Positions 56,212-64,000 of a stretch of DNA of 64,000 bases are shown piece after piece. The notes under the pieces are model-generated. The model saw only the letters and a list, made by a program, of their open reading frames with translations. It had not been told where the DNA came from and did no database searches. Source of the DNA: an uncultured Caulobacter sp. GTDB lineage: Bacteria; Pseudomonadota; Alphaproteobacteria; Caulobacterales; Caulobacteraceae. The position numbers and the translations under genes are program-made. The DNA lies in the NCBI RefSeq assembly GCF_947036865.1, contig NZ_CAMQSF010000016.1:1-64000 (forward strand), written 5' to 3'. Every line of letters starts with the position of its first letter. The first letter of the stretch is position 1.

Positions 56212-56411
56212 TGCTGGCCAGAACCCCATCCTGCGTCGAATGCGGCCTGCCTTGGGGCGCGCCGAGCTTCAAGCACGAGGACGACGCGCCGCTCTACTGG
56301 TCGGACACCGGCCTGCTGTGCTCCTCCACGTGCGCCCACACCCACTTCGCCAAGCGTCGGACCGAGGGGACCTTCGTGGCGGTTCCGGCGGAGTGTCCGG
56401 TCGAGGTCTAG
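56211..56411 (+). CDS. Small cysteine-rich protein, unknown function
   Basis: 66 aa. CVEC near residue 8 and C..C (LLCSSTCAHTHF) suggest a zinc ribbon or metal site. ATG overlaps the sufA stop (TGATG), so it is the last gene of the suf operon. I do not recognise a characterised family. Confidence 0.7.
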   Translation: MLARTPSCVECGLPWGAPSFKHEDDAPLYWSDTGLLCSSTCAHTHFAKRRTEGTFVAVPAECPVEV

Positions 56412-56418
56412 CCTTGAA

Positions 56419-56545
56419 CCCTCTCCCATGGGGAGAGGGCAGGGTGAGGGGGCGCCATTTGACGGCGTGTCGGCCCGCCGTCCACCGCTGTACCCCCTCA
56501 TCCGGTCCCTCGGACCACCTTCTCCCTATGGGAAAAGGGAAGACG
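56419..56545. repeat. C-rich palindromic repeat at the suf operon end
   Basis: CCCTCTCCCATGGGGAGAGGG (stem 56419-56439) followed by AGGGTGAGGGGG, 50 bases, then the inverse TACCCCCTCATCCGGTCCCT and TTCTCCCTATGGGAAAAGGG. Between convergent genes; the right part overlaps the end of the acyltransferase gene. Confidence 0.8.
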
Positions 56546-57326
56546 GAGCGACCTTCGGCATCACCACCACGTTCTTCCGCCCATCCCACTCGACCAGAAC
56601 CGCCGGCTTCACCGGCTCGCCACGCGCCTGGGCGATCAACTCGTTGGTGCGGCCTTCGATCACCCGCTCCATCTCGGCCATGAAGGCGTCTTTCTCCAGG
56701 CCCTGGGGCAGGGCCGGCAGGAACTCCACCGTCGCCGTCCCCGGCGTCTTCTTCGCTTCCTGCTGCCGCCAGAAGCAGCCGAGGTTCGTCGCCACGGGCA
56801 CGACCGGCAAGCCGAAGTCCTTGCTCATGTAATAGACGCCGGTCCGGTAGCGGAACCGCTCGCCCGGCGCGGCCAGATGCCCCTCGGGATAGATCAGGAT
56901 CCGCCGCCCCTCCGCCGCCACCTGGGCGGCGCTCTTGGACAGGGCCTCGCGCGCTTCCGGGCCGCCGCAGCTGTCGACGACGATGGCGCCGAACTTCTTC
57001 AGGATCGCGCCGACCAGCGGAAACTTCTCCAGATGGTCGCCGGTGACGAAGCTCAGGTTGTCGACGTGGGCGAACATCACGAAGCCGTCGCCCCAGCTGT
57101 GGTGCTTGGCGGCGATGATGCAAGGGCCGGCGGGCAGATGCTCCTGGCCCTTCACCTGAACCTTCACGCCGGCGAGGCGATCCAGCGCCCACAGCATCCG
57201 GCGGCTGTAGAGCCTCAGGGTGAAGGTCACCGCCTCGCGGCCCGGCGCCAGGGCGGCGAGGGCGGCCGACAGGCCGTAGAAGATCGACAGGACCCAGTAA
57301 TAGGCGTTGAACAAGGCGCTGCGCAT
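56526..57326 (-). CDS. 1-acyl-sn-glycerol-3-phosphate acyltransferase-like protein
   Basis: 266 aa PlsC-fold enzyme. An N-terminal hydrophobic segment, HX4D as H75-HSWG-D80, a GAIVVDS block and YPEGHL (about 143-148) in place of the usual EGTR. It likely acylates a lysophospholipid at the inner membrane. ATG at 57326; 36 open codons upstream are unconserved. The last residues (SSLFP and the stop) are encoded by the palindromic repeat. Confidence 0.85.
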   Translation of the reverse strand: MRSALFNAYYWVLSIFYGLSAALAALAPGREAVTFTLRLYSRRMLWALDRLAGVKVQVKGQEHLPAGPCIIAAKHHSWGDGFVMFAHVDNLSFVTGDHLEKFPLVGAILKKFGAIVVDSCGGPEAREALSKSAAQVAAEGRRILIYPEGHLAAPGERFRYRTGVYYMSKDFGLPVVPVATNLGCFWRQQEAKKTPGTATVEFLPALPQGLEKDAFMAEMERVIEGRTNELIAQARGEPVKPAVLVEWDGRKNVVVMPKVAPSSLFP

Positions 57327-57432
57327 CGGGTCCGTCTCTAGCCGCTCCACCTCCAGCTTAGCGCGCGTTGGGCGAGGAAGACAGCGCGCGGTCGGCGTTG
57401 ACCGAGCGGCGCGGCGCGGCCTAAGCGATGCC

Positions 57433-58407
57433 ATGGTCCAGACGGTTCTGATCTATTCGATGGGCGAGGTGATCGGCGACGGTCTGATCAAGCTGCCCTT
57501 CATCGCCGGCCTGCGCGCGGCCTTTCCAGACGCCCGCATCACCTGGTGCGCGGCCAAGGGCGACACCGTCTATACAGGTCCGCTGAAGAGCGTCGTCGCC
57601 GGCTATGTCGACGAGGTGATCCTGGACCGGGGCAATGGCGCGGCGGCGGTGGACAGCCTGCCGTGGCGCAAGCCCTTCGGCGGCCGAAGGTTCGACCTTG
57701 TCATCGACACCCAGGAAAACCTGCGGCGCAGCGGCGTCGCGCGGCGGGGCGCCAAGGGACGCTTCGTCTCCGCCGCCCGCCAGGCGCGGACGCGCGATTG
57801 GCCGGTCGCGGTCACCGACCGCCTCGCGCGACTGCTGGCGCTAGCGACGGACGGGCAGGGCGCTCCAAAGCCGCTCACGCTCACGCACCCCGACGCCCTC
57901 AAGGCCGCCGAGGCCCTGCTGCCGTCCGGTCCCACCTATATCGGCCTCGCGCCCGGCGCCGGCGGTCAGGACAAGCGCTGGCCGCTGGAAAACTATCTGG
58001 CGCTCGCTCGGCGCGTGACGGCGCGAGGCTGGACGCCGGTGTTTCTGTTCGGCCCCGACGAGGCCGAGGACGCTGCCATCGCCGCCCACGAGGTTCGCGA
58101 GGGGCTCCAGCCCGAGAGAAACCGGGTCGACGCCTTCCAGGGCGTGAAGGGGCCCTTGCTGGTCATCGCCCTGGCCGGGCGTCTGGCGGCGGCCGTCGCC
58201 AACGACGCCGGTCCTGGCCACATGCTGGCCGCCGGCGGCGCGCCGCTGCTGTCGTTGCAGCAGGACCGGCGCAAGGCGCTGAAGTTCCGCCCGGCCGCCG
58301 ATCGGCTTGAGATGCTGATCGCGGAGGACTACGGAGATGGCATGGGCGCCCTGCCGATCGACGCGGCGTGGGCCGCCCTCGAGAAGCTGGTCTCCGGAGC
58401 CGCCTGA
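57433..58407 (+). CDS. Glycosyltransferase family 9 (heptosyltransferase-like) protein
   Basis: 324 aa. SMGEVIGDGLIKLPFIAGLRAAFPDARITW, FDLVIDTQENLRRS, GLAPGAGGQDKRWPLENYLALARR, and ANDAGPGHMLAAGGAPLLSL match GT9 enzymes that add heptose or related sugars to LPS. ATG at 57433. Next gene begins directly after its stop. The donor sugar cannot be told. Confidence 0.88.
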   Translation: MVQTVLIYSMGEVIGDGLIKLPFIAGLRAAFPDARITWCAAKGDTVYTGPLKSVVAGYVDEVILDRGNGAAAVDSLPWRKPFGGRRFDLVIDTQENLRRSGVARRGAKGRFVSAARQARTRDWPVAVTDRLARLLALATDGQGAPKPLTLTHPDALKAAEALLPSGPTYIGLAPGAGGQDKRWPLENYLALARRVTARGWTPVFLFGPDEAEDAAIAAHEVREGLQPERNRVDAFQGVKGPLLVIALAGRLAAAVANDAGPGHMLAAGGAPLLSLQQDRRKALKFRPAADRLEMLIAEDYGDGMGALPIDAAWAALEKLVSGAA

Positions 58408-58812
58408 ATGTCCATCCTCGCGCCGATCTCGGCGGGCGAACTGGTCGACAAGATCACCATCCTGCGGGTCAAGGCTCAGCGCATCGGCGACCCGGCCAAG
58501 GAGGCCAATGTCCGCAAGGAACTGGCGCTGCTGGAAGCGACGGCCCGCGAGCACCTGCCGGATACTCCCGAGATCGCCCGCCTGACCGAGGCGCTGACCG
58601 CCGTCAACGCCGCGCTTTGGGACGTCGAGGACGGCAAGCGTGATTGCGAGCGCCGCCAGGACTTCGGTCCGGATTTCGTGGCCCTGGCCCGCCGGGTCTA
58701 TATCGACAACGACAAGCGGGCCGCCATCAAGCGCGCGATCAACGAAGCCGCTGGCTCGGAGATCGTCGAGGAGAAGAGCTACAAGCCCTATCTCGCCGCG
58801 TCGCAAACATGA
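58408..58812 (+). CDS. DUF6165 family protein
   Basis: 134 aa helical protein: PISAGELVDKITILRVKAQRI.. LTEALTAVNAALWDVEDGKRDCERRQDFGPDFVALARRVYIDNDKRAAIKRAINEAAGSEIVEEKSY. The family occurs near LPS glycosyltransferase genes. ATG follows the GT9 stop directly, and the stop overlaps the next start. Function unknown. Confidence 0.82.
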   Translation: MSILAPISAGELVDKITILRVKAQRIGDPAKEANVRKELALLEATAREHLPDTPEIARLTEALTAVNAALWDVEDGKRDCERRQDFGPDFVALARRVYIDNDKRAAIKRAINEAAGSEIVEEKSYKPYLAASQT

Positions 58813-59207
58813 CGCAAGTCGTTCGCGATGCTCGTGAAATGGTCGCCGGGATGACGCCCGATCTGAAGTCCGGAGCCTATGTGTTCTGTGCGGCGGGCGA
58901 CCGCGACTGGGCCGCGCTGGCGCCGCTGGCCATGTTCCGCGAAGCCGAAGGCGTCAGCCTGATCCTGGAGCGCGACGCCGCTCGAACGGCCGGTTTTCCC
59001 GTCGACGCGCCGATGGCGATGATAACCCTCAACGTCTATTCCGCGCTGGACGGAGTGGGCCTTACCGCCGCCGTGGCCACCGCGCTCGCCAAGGTCGGCA
59101 TTGCCTGCAACATGGTCGCGGCCCTGAACCACGACCATGTCTTCGTACCGCTGGCTCGCGCCGACGAGGCGCTGGCGACGCTGCTCGCGCTACAGGCCTC
59201 CGCCTAG
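58809..59207 (+). CDS. ACT-domain protein (DUF2241 type)
   Basis: 132 aa. DUF2241/ACT-like core: MTPDLKSGAYVFC, VSLILERDAARTAGFP, VYSALDGVGLTAAVATALAKVGIACNMVAALNHDHVFVPLARADEALATL. Small ACT proteins are usually metabolite-binding regulators. It overlaps the DUF6165 stop (ATGA). The ligand is unknown. Confidence 0.85.
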   Translation: MTQVVRDAREMVAGMTPDLKSGAYVFCAAGDRDWAALAPLAMFREAEGVSLILERDAARTAGFPVDAPMAMITLNVYSALDGVGLTAAVATALAKVGIACNMVAALNHDHVFVPLARADEALATLLALQASA

Positions 59208-59208
59208 C

Positions 59209-59300
59209 GTCCTCGCCCTTCGACAGGCTCAGGGTGAGGACGACTTTCGACGCCTTTCGGTACAGACCCTCACCCTGAGCTTGTCGAAGGGCGGGGGTCT
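59209..59300. repeat. Palindromic repeat doublet before echA
   Basis: Two hairpins 22 bases apart: GTCCTCGCCCT..AGGGTGAGGAC (59209-59241) and AGACCCTCACCCT..AGGGCGGGGGTCT (59264-59300), same family and geometry as 46535-46627. It starts one base after the ACT-domain stop, between convergent genes. Confidence 0.85.
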
Positions 59301-59311
59301 TGGCCCCGAGG

Positions 59312-60115
59312 CTACCGCCCCTTGAACGCCGCCGCGCGCTTCTGGAGGAAGGCGCTGACGCCCTCGATGAAGTCCTCGGTCTTGCCGGCGAACTTCTGGG
59401 CCTTGCGCTCGGCGTGCAGCTGGCCGGTCCAGTCGCTATCGAGGCTGTCCCAGACCAGCTTGCGGATCGCGCCCAGCGCGGCCGGGCCGTTGGCGAGCTC
59501 CAGGGCCAGGGCCCGAGCGGTCGTCATCAACTCGGCGTCGGGAACGCAGCGATTGATCAGTCCCCATTGCAGCGCCGTGGCGGCGGGGACCTTGTCGCCC
59601 AGCAGCATCATCTCCATCGCCCGCGCCTTGCCGATCAGGCGCGGCAGCAGGTAGGTCGAGCCGCCGTCGGGCACGAGGCCGATACGGCGGAAGGCCTGCA
59701 GGAAATAGGCGCTCTCGGCCGCCACCACGATATCGCCCATCAGCGCGATCGAGCAGCCGACCCCGGCCGCCGGACCGTTGATCGCCGTCACGATCGGCAG
59801 CGGAAAGTCGCGCAGCGCCGTGATCAAGGGGTTGTAGGTCGTCTCCAGCGCCGAGCCGGCGTCCGGCTTGCCGTCGACGTCCAGTTCGCGCCCCGCGGCG
59901 CCGCCGCCCGACAGATTGGCGCCCGAGCAGAACCCGCGGCCTTCGCCGGTCAGGATGACCGCGCGCGCCTCGATCTTCCCCGCCGCGATCGACGCGAAAG
60001 CGTGGGTCAGTTCGCGGGCGATTTCCAGGCTGGCGGCGTTCAGCGTGGCCGGATCGGCGAGGGTGACGGTGGCGACGGCGCCCTCCGTCGAGACACGGAT
60101 CTTCTGATACTCCAC
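59312..60115 (-). CDS. Enoyl-CoA hydratase/isomerase family protein
   Basis: 267 aa crotonase-fold enzyme. FCSGANLSGG forms the oxyanion hole, AAGVGCSIALMGDIVVAAESAYF and FRRIGLVPDGGSTYLLPRLIG hold the second loop. The Gly/Asp pattern (VPDGG) resembles isomerase-type PaaG members rather than classic hydratase with two Glu. Its CoA substrate is unknown. Alone between the repeat and dgcB. Confidence 0.85.
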   Translation of the reverse strand: MEYQKIRVSTEGAVATVTLADPATLNAASLEIARELTHAFASIAAGKIEARAVILTGEGRGFCSGANLSGGGAAGRELDVDGKPDAGSALETTYNPLITALRDFPLPIVTAINGPAAGVGCSIALMGDIVVAAESAYFLQAFRRIGLVPDGGSTYLLPRLIGKARAMEMMLLGDKVPAATALQWGLINRCVPDAELMTTARALALELANGPAALGAIRKLVWDSLDSDWTGQLHAERKAQKFAGKTEDFIEGVSAFLQKRAAAFKGR

Positions 60116-60192
60116 GGCCAGGGCCTCCCTTGTTGCTTGGCGGCAGTCTAGGCGCCTCTGCCCCTTGGGAAGGCTAGTGGAATCTGCGCGCC

Positions 60193-60222
60193 AAAACGCC
60201 GCCGGTCGAGGATCGGCGGCGT
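60193..60222 (-). terminator. Intrinsic terminator of dgcB
   Basis: Minus strand ACGCCGCCG, 9-base loop, CGGCGGCGT, then TTT. It starts 27 bases after the dgcB stop and separates it from the enoyl-CoA hydratase gene. Confidence 0.85.
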
Positions 60223-60248
60223 GGCTTCAAGACGTCGCTTAAAGTCGA

Positions 60249-61310
60249 TCAGGCGGCGTTGGCCGCGCCCGGCATCGATTCCGCCGCCGTCACGCGGTTG
60301 CGGCCGCCGCGCTTGGAGGCGTAAAGCGCCGCGTCGGCGCGTTCCATGATCGAATGGCCGCTCTCGCCCGGCTTGCGCTCGGCGAAGCCGGACGAAATGG
60401 TGATCGCGCCCAGGTCCTCGTTGGTCGAGCGACGCTTGAGCATGCGCGAGGAGACCTCCACGCGGATCTCTTCCAGGGTCGAGGCGACCGCCGAGGCGGC
60501 CTCGCGCGGGAAGATCATCGCGAACTCCTCGCCGCCGTAGCGCGCCGCGAAGCGCGGCGGGGCGGCGACGCGGCCGATGACCGACGCGACGTAGCGGATC
60601 ACCTGATCGCCCGTCTGGTGGCCCCAGGTGTCGTTGAAGCCCTTGAAATGGTCGATATCGAGCACGGCCAGGCAGATGGTCGAGCCGCCTTCGTCGGCTT
60701 CCTGGCAGGCGCGGTCCAGTTCCTCGTCGAAGGCCTTGCGGTTGGCCAGATTGGTCAGGCCGTCGGTCGTCGCGTCGCGGCGAACCTGTTCCAGGTGCTC
60801 GCGCAGGCGCTCGACCTCGGCGGTCGATTCGGCCAGGCGCGTTTCCAGCGACTTGTTTTCCTTGTGCACCCGCCGGGTCGCCTCGGCGAGATTGCCGACC
60901 ACGGCCTTGATGGCCTCGACATCGGTCGACTTGTCCAGGCTCTTGGTCGCGCCCGCCAATTCCCGGCCGAAGGCGGCGTTGGATTTCTGGGCGTTGTGAA
61001 TGGCCTTGGAGACCGCCTCGAGTTCCTTGGACAGCAGGTCGCCAGCGTCGCGGATCTGTTCGTTCAGGCGGGCCTTGGGCAGATAGGCCGCGGCGAGCTC
61101 CTCGCTGACCAGCTCGGTCATCGGCTCGCCCAGGGAAATCAGGCGAGTCAGCTCGCGCGCCAGGGCGCCGTCGGGATCGGCCACATAGTGGGTCCAGAGT
61201 TCGAAGTTCAACGCGGTCGGCCAGACCTGGTGCCGCTCCATGAGCTCCAGGGCGCGGGAGGCGATCTTGTACGCCTCGGGACCGCGCAGAGTGGTTTCGA
61301 CGTCGGACAT
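60249..61310 (-). CDS. dgcB: Diguanylate cyclase (DgcB-like)
   Basis: 353 aa. N-terminal helical region (~15-90) and coiled coil (~145-178), then a GGDEF domain with TDGLTNLANRKAF, LDIDHFKGFNDTWGHQTGDQVIR and active site GGEEF (259-263). No RxxD allosteric I-site five residues before it (APPR instead), so no simple product inhibition. It makes c-di-GMP from two GTP. In Caulobacter DgcB drives holdfast and the motile-to-sessile switch; gene order and architecture support the name. The next gene is divergent. Confidence 0.88.
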   Translation of the reverse strand: MSDVETTLRGPEAYKIASRALELMERHQVWPTALNFELWTHYVADPDGALARELTRLISLGEPMTELVSEELAAAYLPKARLNEQIRDAGDLLSKELEAVSKAIHNAQKSNAAFGRELAGATKSLDKSTDVEAIKAVVGNLAEATRRVHKENKSLETRLAESTAEVERLREHLEQVRRDATTDGLTNLANRKAFDEELDRACQEADEGGSTICLAVLDIDHFKGFNDTWGHQTGDQVIRYVASVIGRVAAPPRFAARYGGEEFAMIFPREAASAVASTLEEIRVEVSSRMLKRRSTNEDLGAITISSGFAERKPGESGHSIMERADAALYASKRGGRNRVTAAESMPGAANAA

Positions 61311-61501
61311 CGTTCTTCTTCCCTCGTCGGCGTCGCCCCTCGCGGAAACGCCGATCGCTTGGAGCGCGACCTTAAGCCCGAGAGTTCTTACGAGGCGTTA
61401 AGAACGACGTTCTCTTGCGCCAGAACGCCGCCTCCCTCATGGTGATCGTTGATAAGCTGAGCCCCTTGCCGAGAAAGGGGCCGCGACAGGGAGGCGAGCG
61501 G

Positions 61502-62959
61502 ATGAACGCACCGGCGAACCTGGGCCAGGAAGCCCACAAGGCGGCGATGAACGAGGTCCTGCGGCGTCAGAAGGCCGCGCACCTGCGCGACGGCCCGCCC
61601 AGCGTCGAAACACGGATCGATTGGCTGAACCGCTGCATCGATCTGCTGGTCGGCCATCAGGCCGAGATCGCCAGGGCCGTGAACGCCGATTTCGGCTCGC
61701 GCTCGCCCGAGGCCACGGCGCTGACGGATGTCGCGGGCTCGATCGGACCGCTGAAGCACGCGCGCGACCACGTGGCCAAGTGGATGAAGCCCGAGAAGCG
61801 CAAGACCACGCCGGCGATCCTCGGCCTGTTCGGCGCCAAGGCCACCGTCCAGTGGCAGCCCAAGGGCGTCGTCGGCGTGATCAGCCCCTGGAACTTCCCG
61901 GTCAACCTGACCTTCTCGCCGCTGGCCGGCGTGTTCGCGGCGGGCAACCGGGCGATGATCAAGCCGTCGGAATTCACGCCCGCCACCTCCGACCTGATGA
62001 AGGCGATGTTCGCCAAGGCGTTCTCGGAGGAGGAGGTCGCGGTCTTCGTCGGCGGTCCCGAGGTTGGCCAAGCCTTCGCCGGACTGGCGTTCGATCACCT
62101 GGTCTTCACGGGGGCGACCTCGGTGGCGCGCCACGTGATGCGGGCGGCGGCCGAGAACCTGGTGCCGGTGACGCTGGAACTGGGCGGCAAGAGCCCGGTG
62201 ATCCTGTCGCGCGGCGCCGACATCGCCACCGCCGCGGCGCGCGTCATGAACGGCAAGACCCTGAACGCCGGCCAGATCTGCCTGGCGCCGGACTACGTCC
62301 TGGCCCCGCGCGAGTCGGTCGAGACGTTCGTGGAGGAGGCCAAGGCCGCCGTCGGCCGCTACTTCCCGACCATCAAGGACAATCCCGACTACACCGCCGT
62401 CGTGGCCCAGCGGCACTACGACCGCATCAAGGGCTATGTCGACGACGCTCGGGCCAAGGGCGCGCGCGTGGTCGAGATCAATCCGGGCGGCGAGGACCTT
62501 TCGCAGCAGGAGCACCGAAAGATCGCCCCGACGCTGATCATCGATCCCACCGACGACATGAGCGTGATGCGCGAGGAGATCTTCGGCCCGGTGCTGCCGG
62601 TCAAGGCCTATGACACCATCGACGAGGCCGTCGACTATGTGAACGCTCACGATCGGCCGCTGGCTCTCTACTGGTTCGGGACCGACGAGGCCGAGAAGGA
62701 TCGCGTGCTGGCGCGCACCACCAGCGGCGGGGTCACCGTAAACGACGTGATCTTCCACGTCGCCCAGGAGGACCTGCCGTTCGGCGGCGTCGGCCCGGCC
62801 GGCATGGGCGCCTATCACGGTCACGACGGCTTCCGCGAGTTCAGCCATCGCAAGGCCGTCTTCCAGCAGTTGAAGAAGGACATCGCCCCGATGCTGGGCC
62901 TGCGCCCGCCATACGGCGAGGGCATCCGTAAGTATCTGGCCGGACAGATCAAGAAGTAG
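61502..62959 (+). CDS. Aldehyde dehydrogenase (coniferyl aldehyde dehydrogenase-like)
   Basis: 485 aa NAD(P)-dependent enzyme. VISPWNFPVNLTF binds cofactor, VTLELGGKSPVI holds the general base Glu and NAGQICLAPDYVL the catalytic Cys. The C terminus (GGVTVNDVIFHVAQEDLPFGGVGPAGMGAYHGHDGFREFSHRKAV) matches fatty or coniferyl aldehyde dehydrogenases. ATG at 61502 has GGGAGG 10 bases upstream; an open N-terminal extension is unconserved. Substrate not certain. Confidence 0.9.
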   Translation: MNAPANLGQEAHKAAMNEVLRRQKAAHLRDGPPSVETRIDWLNRCIDLLVGHQAEIARAVNADFGSRSPEATALTDVAGSIGPLKHARDHVAKWMKPEKRKTTPAILGLFGAKATVQWQPKGVVGVISPWNFPVNLTFSPLAGVFAAGNRAMIKPSEFTPATSDLMKAMFAKAFSEEEVAVFVGGPEVGQAFAGLAFDHLVFTGATSVARHVMRAAAENLVPVTLELGGKSPVILSRGADIATAAARVMNGKTLNAGQICLAPDYVLAPRESVETFVEEAKAAVGRYFPTIKDNPDYTAVVAQRHYDRIKGYVDDARAKGARVVEINPGGEDLSQQEHRKIAPTLIIDPTDDMSVMREEIFGPVLPVKAYDTIDEAVDYVNAHDRPLALYWFGTDEAEKDRVLARTTSGGVTVNDVIFHVAQEDLPFGGVGPAGMGAYHGHDGFREFSHRKAVFQQLKKDIAPMLGLRPPYGEGIRKYLAGQIKK

Positions 62960-62991
62960 CCAAGCCGGCGCGGGCGTGCTCCAAGCGGCGC

Positions 62992-64000
62992 ATGCCCGCG
63001 CCGTTGTCCCTGCGCCCGATCATCGAAGCCCGCGATCTTCCGCCGCTGTCCGTCGAGGCGCTGCGCGAGCGGTTGGCCGGCGGGGAGGCGGGCGTGGCCT
63101 TCGCCGCCGAGCACGACGCCTCGGCTGGCGCGTCGTTGGGCCGGGTCGGCGGGCCCGAGGCCAAGGCCTGGCCGCATGACATCGCCGCCGCGCCGCCGGT
63201 CAATGTCCCGGCGCTCTGCGCGATCGGCGAGGCTTGGTGGTTTCCGCGCTTCGGCGGCCTGATCGGAACCGACGGGGCGCTGTACGACGCCACCATCGGG
63301 GAGGCGCGGCACGGCTCGGGCGATCTCTCCGCCATCCCCGGCGTCGGCGGGAACGCCACGCGCTTCACGCCGCCCGTCTCGGCCCCCGAACTCGATACGG
63401 GAGCCGTGTTCGTTCCCTGGGGCGCGACCTTCAATTACGGACATTTCGTCATCGACGCCCTGCCGTCGCTGCTGGCGCTGGAGCAGGCGGACCTGCTGGG
63501 CGGCGTCGCGCCCGTCGCGCCGCCGCTGACCGCGTGGCAGCGGGAACTGGCCAGCCTGGCCTTTCCCGACGTGACGATCCGCGAGGTCGAGGGGCCGGTC
63601 GCGCGTCTGAAGCGCGCCGTCTTCGCCACCAGCATGAACCACTTCCTGCACCACCCGAACGGGCTGCTAGCCGATCTGTCGGCGCGGGTGCTGAAGCGGG
63701 CGCCCTCGGGACGCGGCGCGCGGCGCGTTTATCTCTCGCGGCGCGGGCAGTCGATGCGGGTCATGGTCGGGGAAGCGGCCCTGGAGAAGGCCCTCGCGGC
63801 GCGGGGCTTCGCGATCGTGCGGCCCGAGACGCTGGGCGCTTCGGAGCAGGTCGCGCTGATGCGCGACGCCGACGTGGTGGTCGGCGCCAGCGGCGCGGCC
63901 CTGGCCAACGCCGTATTCCTGCCGCGCGACGCCCGCGTGGTGGAAATCCAGCCCCTGAACTTCACCAGCCAGTGGGTCCGGGCGGCCTGCCGCCAGGTCG
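62992..64000 (+). CDS. Glycosyltransferase family 61 protein, cut by window end
   Basis: At least 336 codons, open to the last base. Visible from ATG 62992: an N-terminal region of no clear fold, then ATFNYGHFVIDALPSLLALEQADLL, RVYLSRRGQSMRV, DADVVVGASGAALANAVFLPRDARVVEIQPLNFTSQW, the GT61 (DUF563) signature. The family adds xylose or related sugars to surface glycans. It follows the aldehyde dehydrogenase by 32 bases. Confidence 0.8.
   Translation, partial: MPAPLSLRPIIEARDLPPLSVEALRERLAGGEAGVAFAAEHDASAGASLGRVGGPEAKAWPHDIAAAPPVNVPALCAIGEAWWFPRFGGLIGTDGALYDATIGEARHGSGDLSAIPGVGGNATRFTPPVSAPELDTGAVFVPWGATFNYGHFVIDALPSLLALEQADLLGGVAPVAPPLTAWQRELASLAFPDVTIREVEGPVARLKRAVFATSMNHFLHHPNGLLADLSARVLKRAPSGRGARRVYLSRRGQSMRVMVGEAALEKALAARGFAIVRPETLGASEQVALMRDADVVVGASGAALANAVFLPRDARVVEIQPLNFTSQWVRAACRQV

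Overview
The window is a piece of a high-GC alphaproteobacterial chromosome, almost certainly Caulobacter or a very close relative. The evidence is the gene content (bactofilin beside a LytM peptidase, a DgcB-like diguanylate cyclase, alphaproteobacterial RNase E with an insert in S1 and a GWW tail, an NDUFA12-type complex I subunit), CcrM-type GANTC sites and CtrA-like boxes, sigma-73-like -10 elements (GCTANAWC), and LexA operators of the GTTC-N7-GTTC type. It is a core housekeeping region: no phage, no insertion sequence with a transposase, no CRISPR array, and no rRNA or tRNA gene was recognised.

Layout. 0.1-2.2 kb: a FliK-like hook-length protein translationally coupled to a stand-alone FlhB cytoplasmic-domain protein. 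2.2-9.8 kb: gltA, gltX, a divergent comEC, a PEP mutase/isocitrate lyase-family enzyme, self-regulated lexA and a small acyltransferase. 9.8-16.1 kb: tryptophan genes trpC-trpD-trpG, then trpE, which is overlapped by ppiD. 16.2-18.9 kb: tpiA and aspS. 19.2-23.5 kb: two secreted pentapeptide-repeat proteins and a long degenerate relative of B12-dependent ribonucleotide reductase. 23.8-29.9 kb: NDUFA12-like gene, a DUF2155 protein, aat, accC-accB-aroQ, thiS, thiG and a methyltransferase. 29.9-35 kb: a DsbA-like lipoprotein, an M48/TPR peptidase and rne. 35.5-43.8 kb: an AmiC-type amidase, PBP1A, prfB with programmed frameshift, a small HTH protein, a VOC protein, bactofilin with an M23 peptidase, and bcp. 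43.9-48.7 kb: tyrS, anmK, NDH-2 and an alpha/beta hydrolase. 48.8-56.4 kb: the complete iscR-iscS-sufB-X-sufC-sufD-sufS-sufT-sufA iron-sulfur operon, mostly with start/stop overlaps. 56.5-64 kb: acyltransferase, GT9 glycosyltransferase, DUF6165, ACT-domain protein, enoyl-CoA hydratase, DgcB, aldehyde dehydrogenase and a GT61 glycosyltransferase cut by the window end.

The most unusual signal is non-coding. Several families of palindromic repeats occupy the junctions between convergent genes. Two copies of a roughly 205-bp element have matching GGCTG ends and 8-bp (8/8 and 7/8) direct repeats flush at both ends, which makes them a non-autonomous, MITE-like mobile element; a third copy has eroded ends. 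All three abut the U-tract of an intrinsic terminator. Shorter relatives form the last codons and the stop codon of neighbouring genes, and another palindrome has entered the sufS coding sequence. The second notable item is the degenerate NrdJ-like gene, whose upstream region carries a CtrA-like box, a GANTC site and two NrdR-like boxes spaced 32 bp apart.
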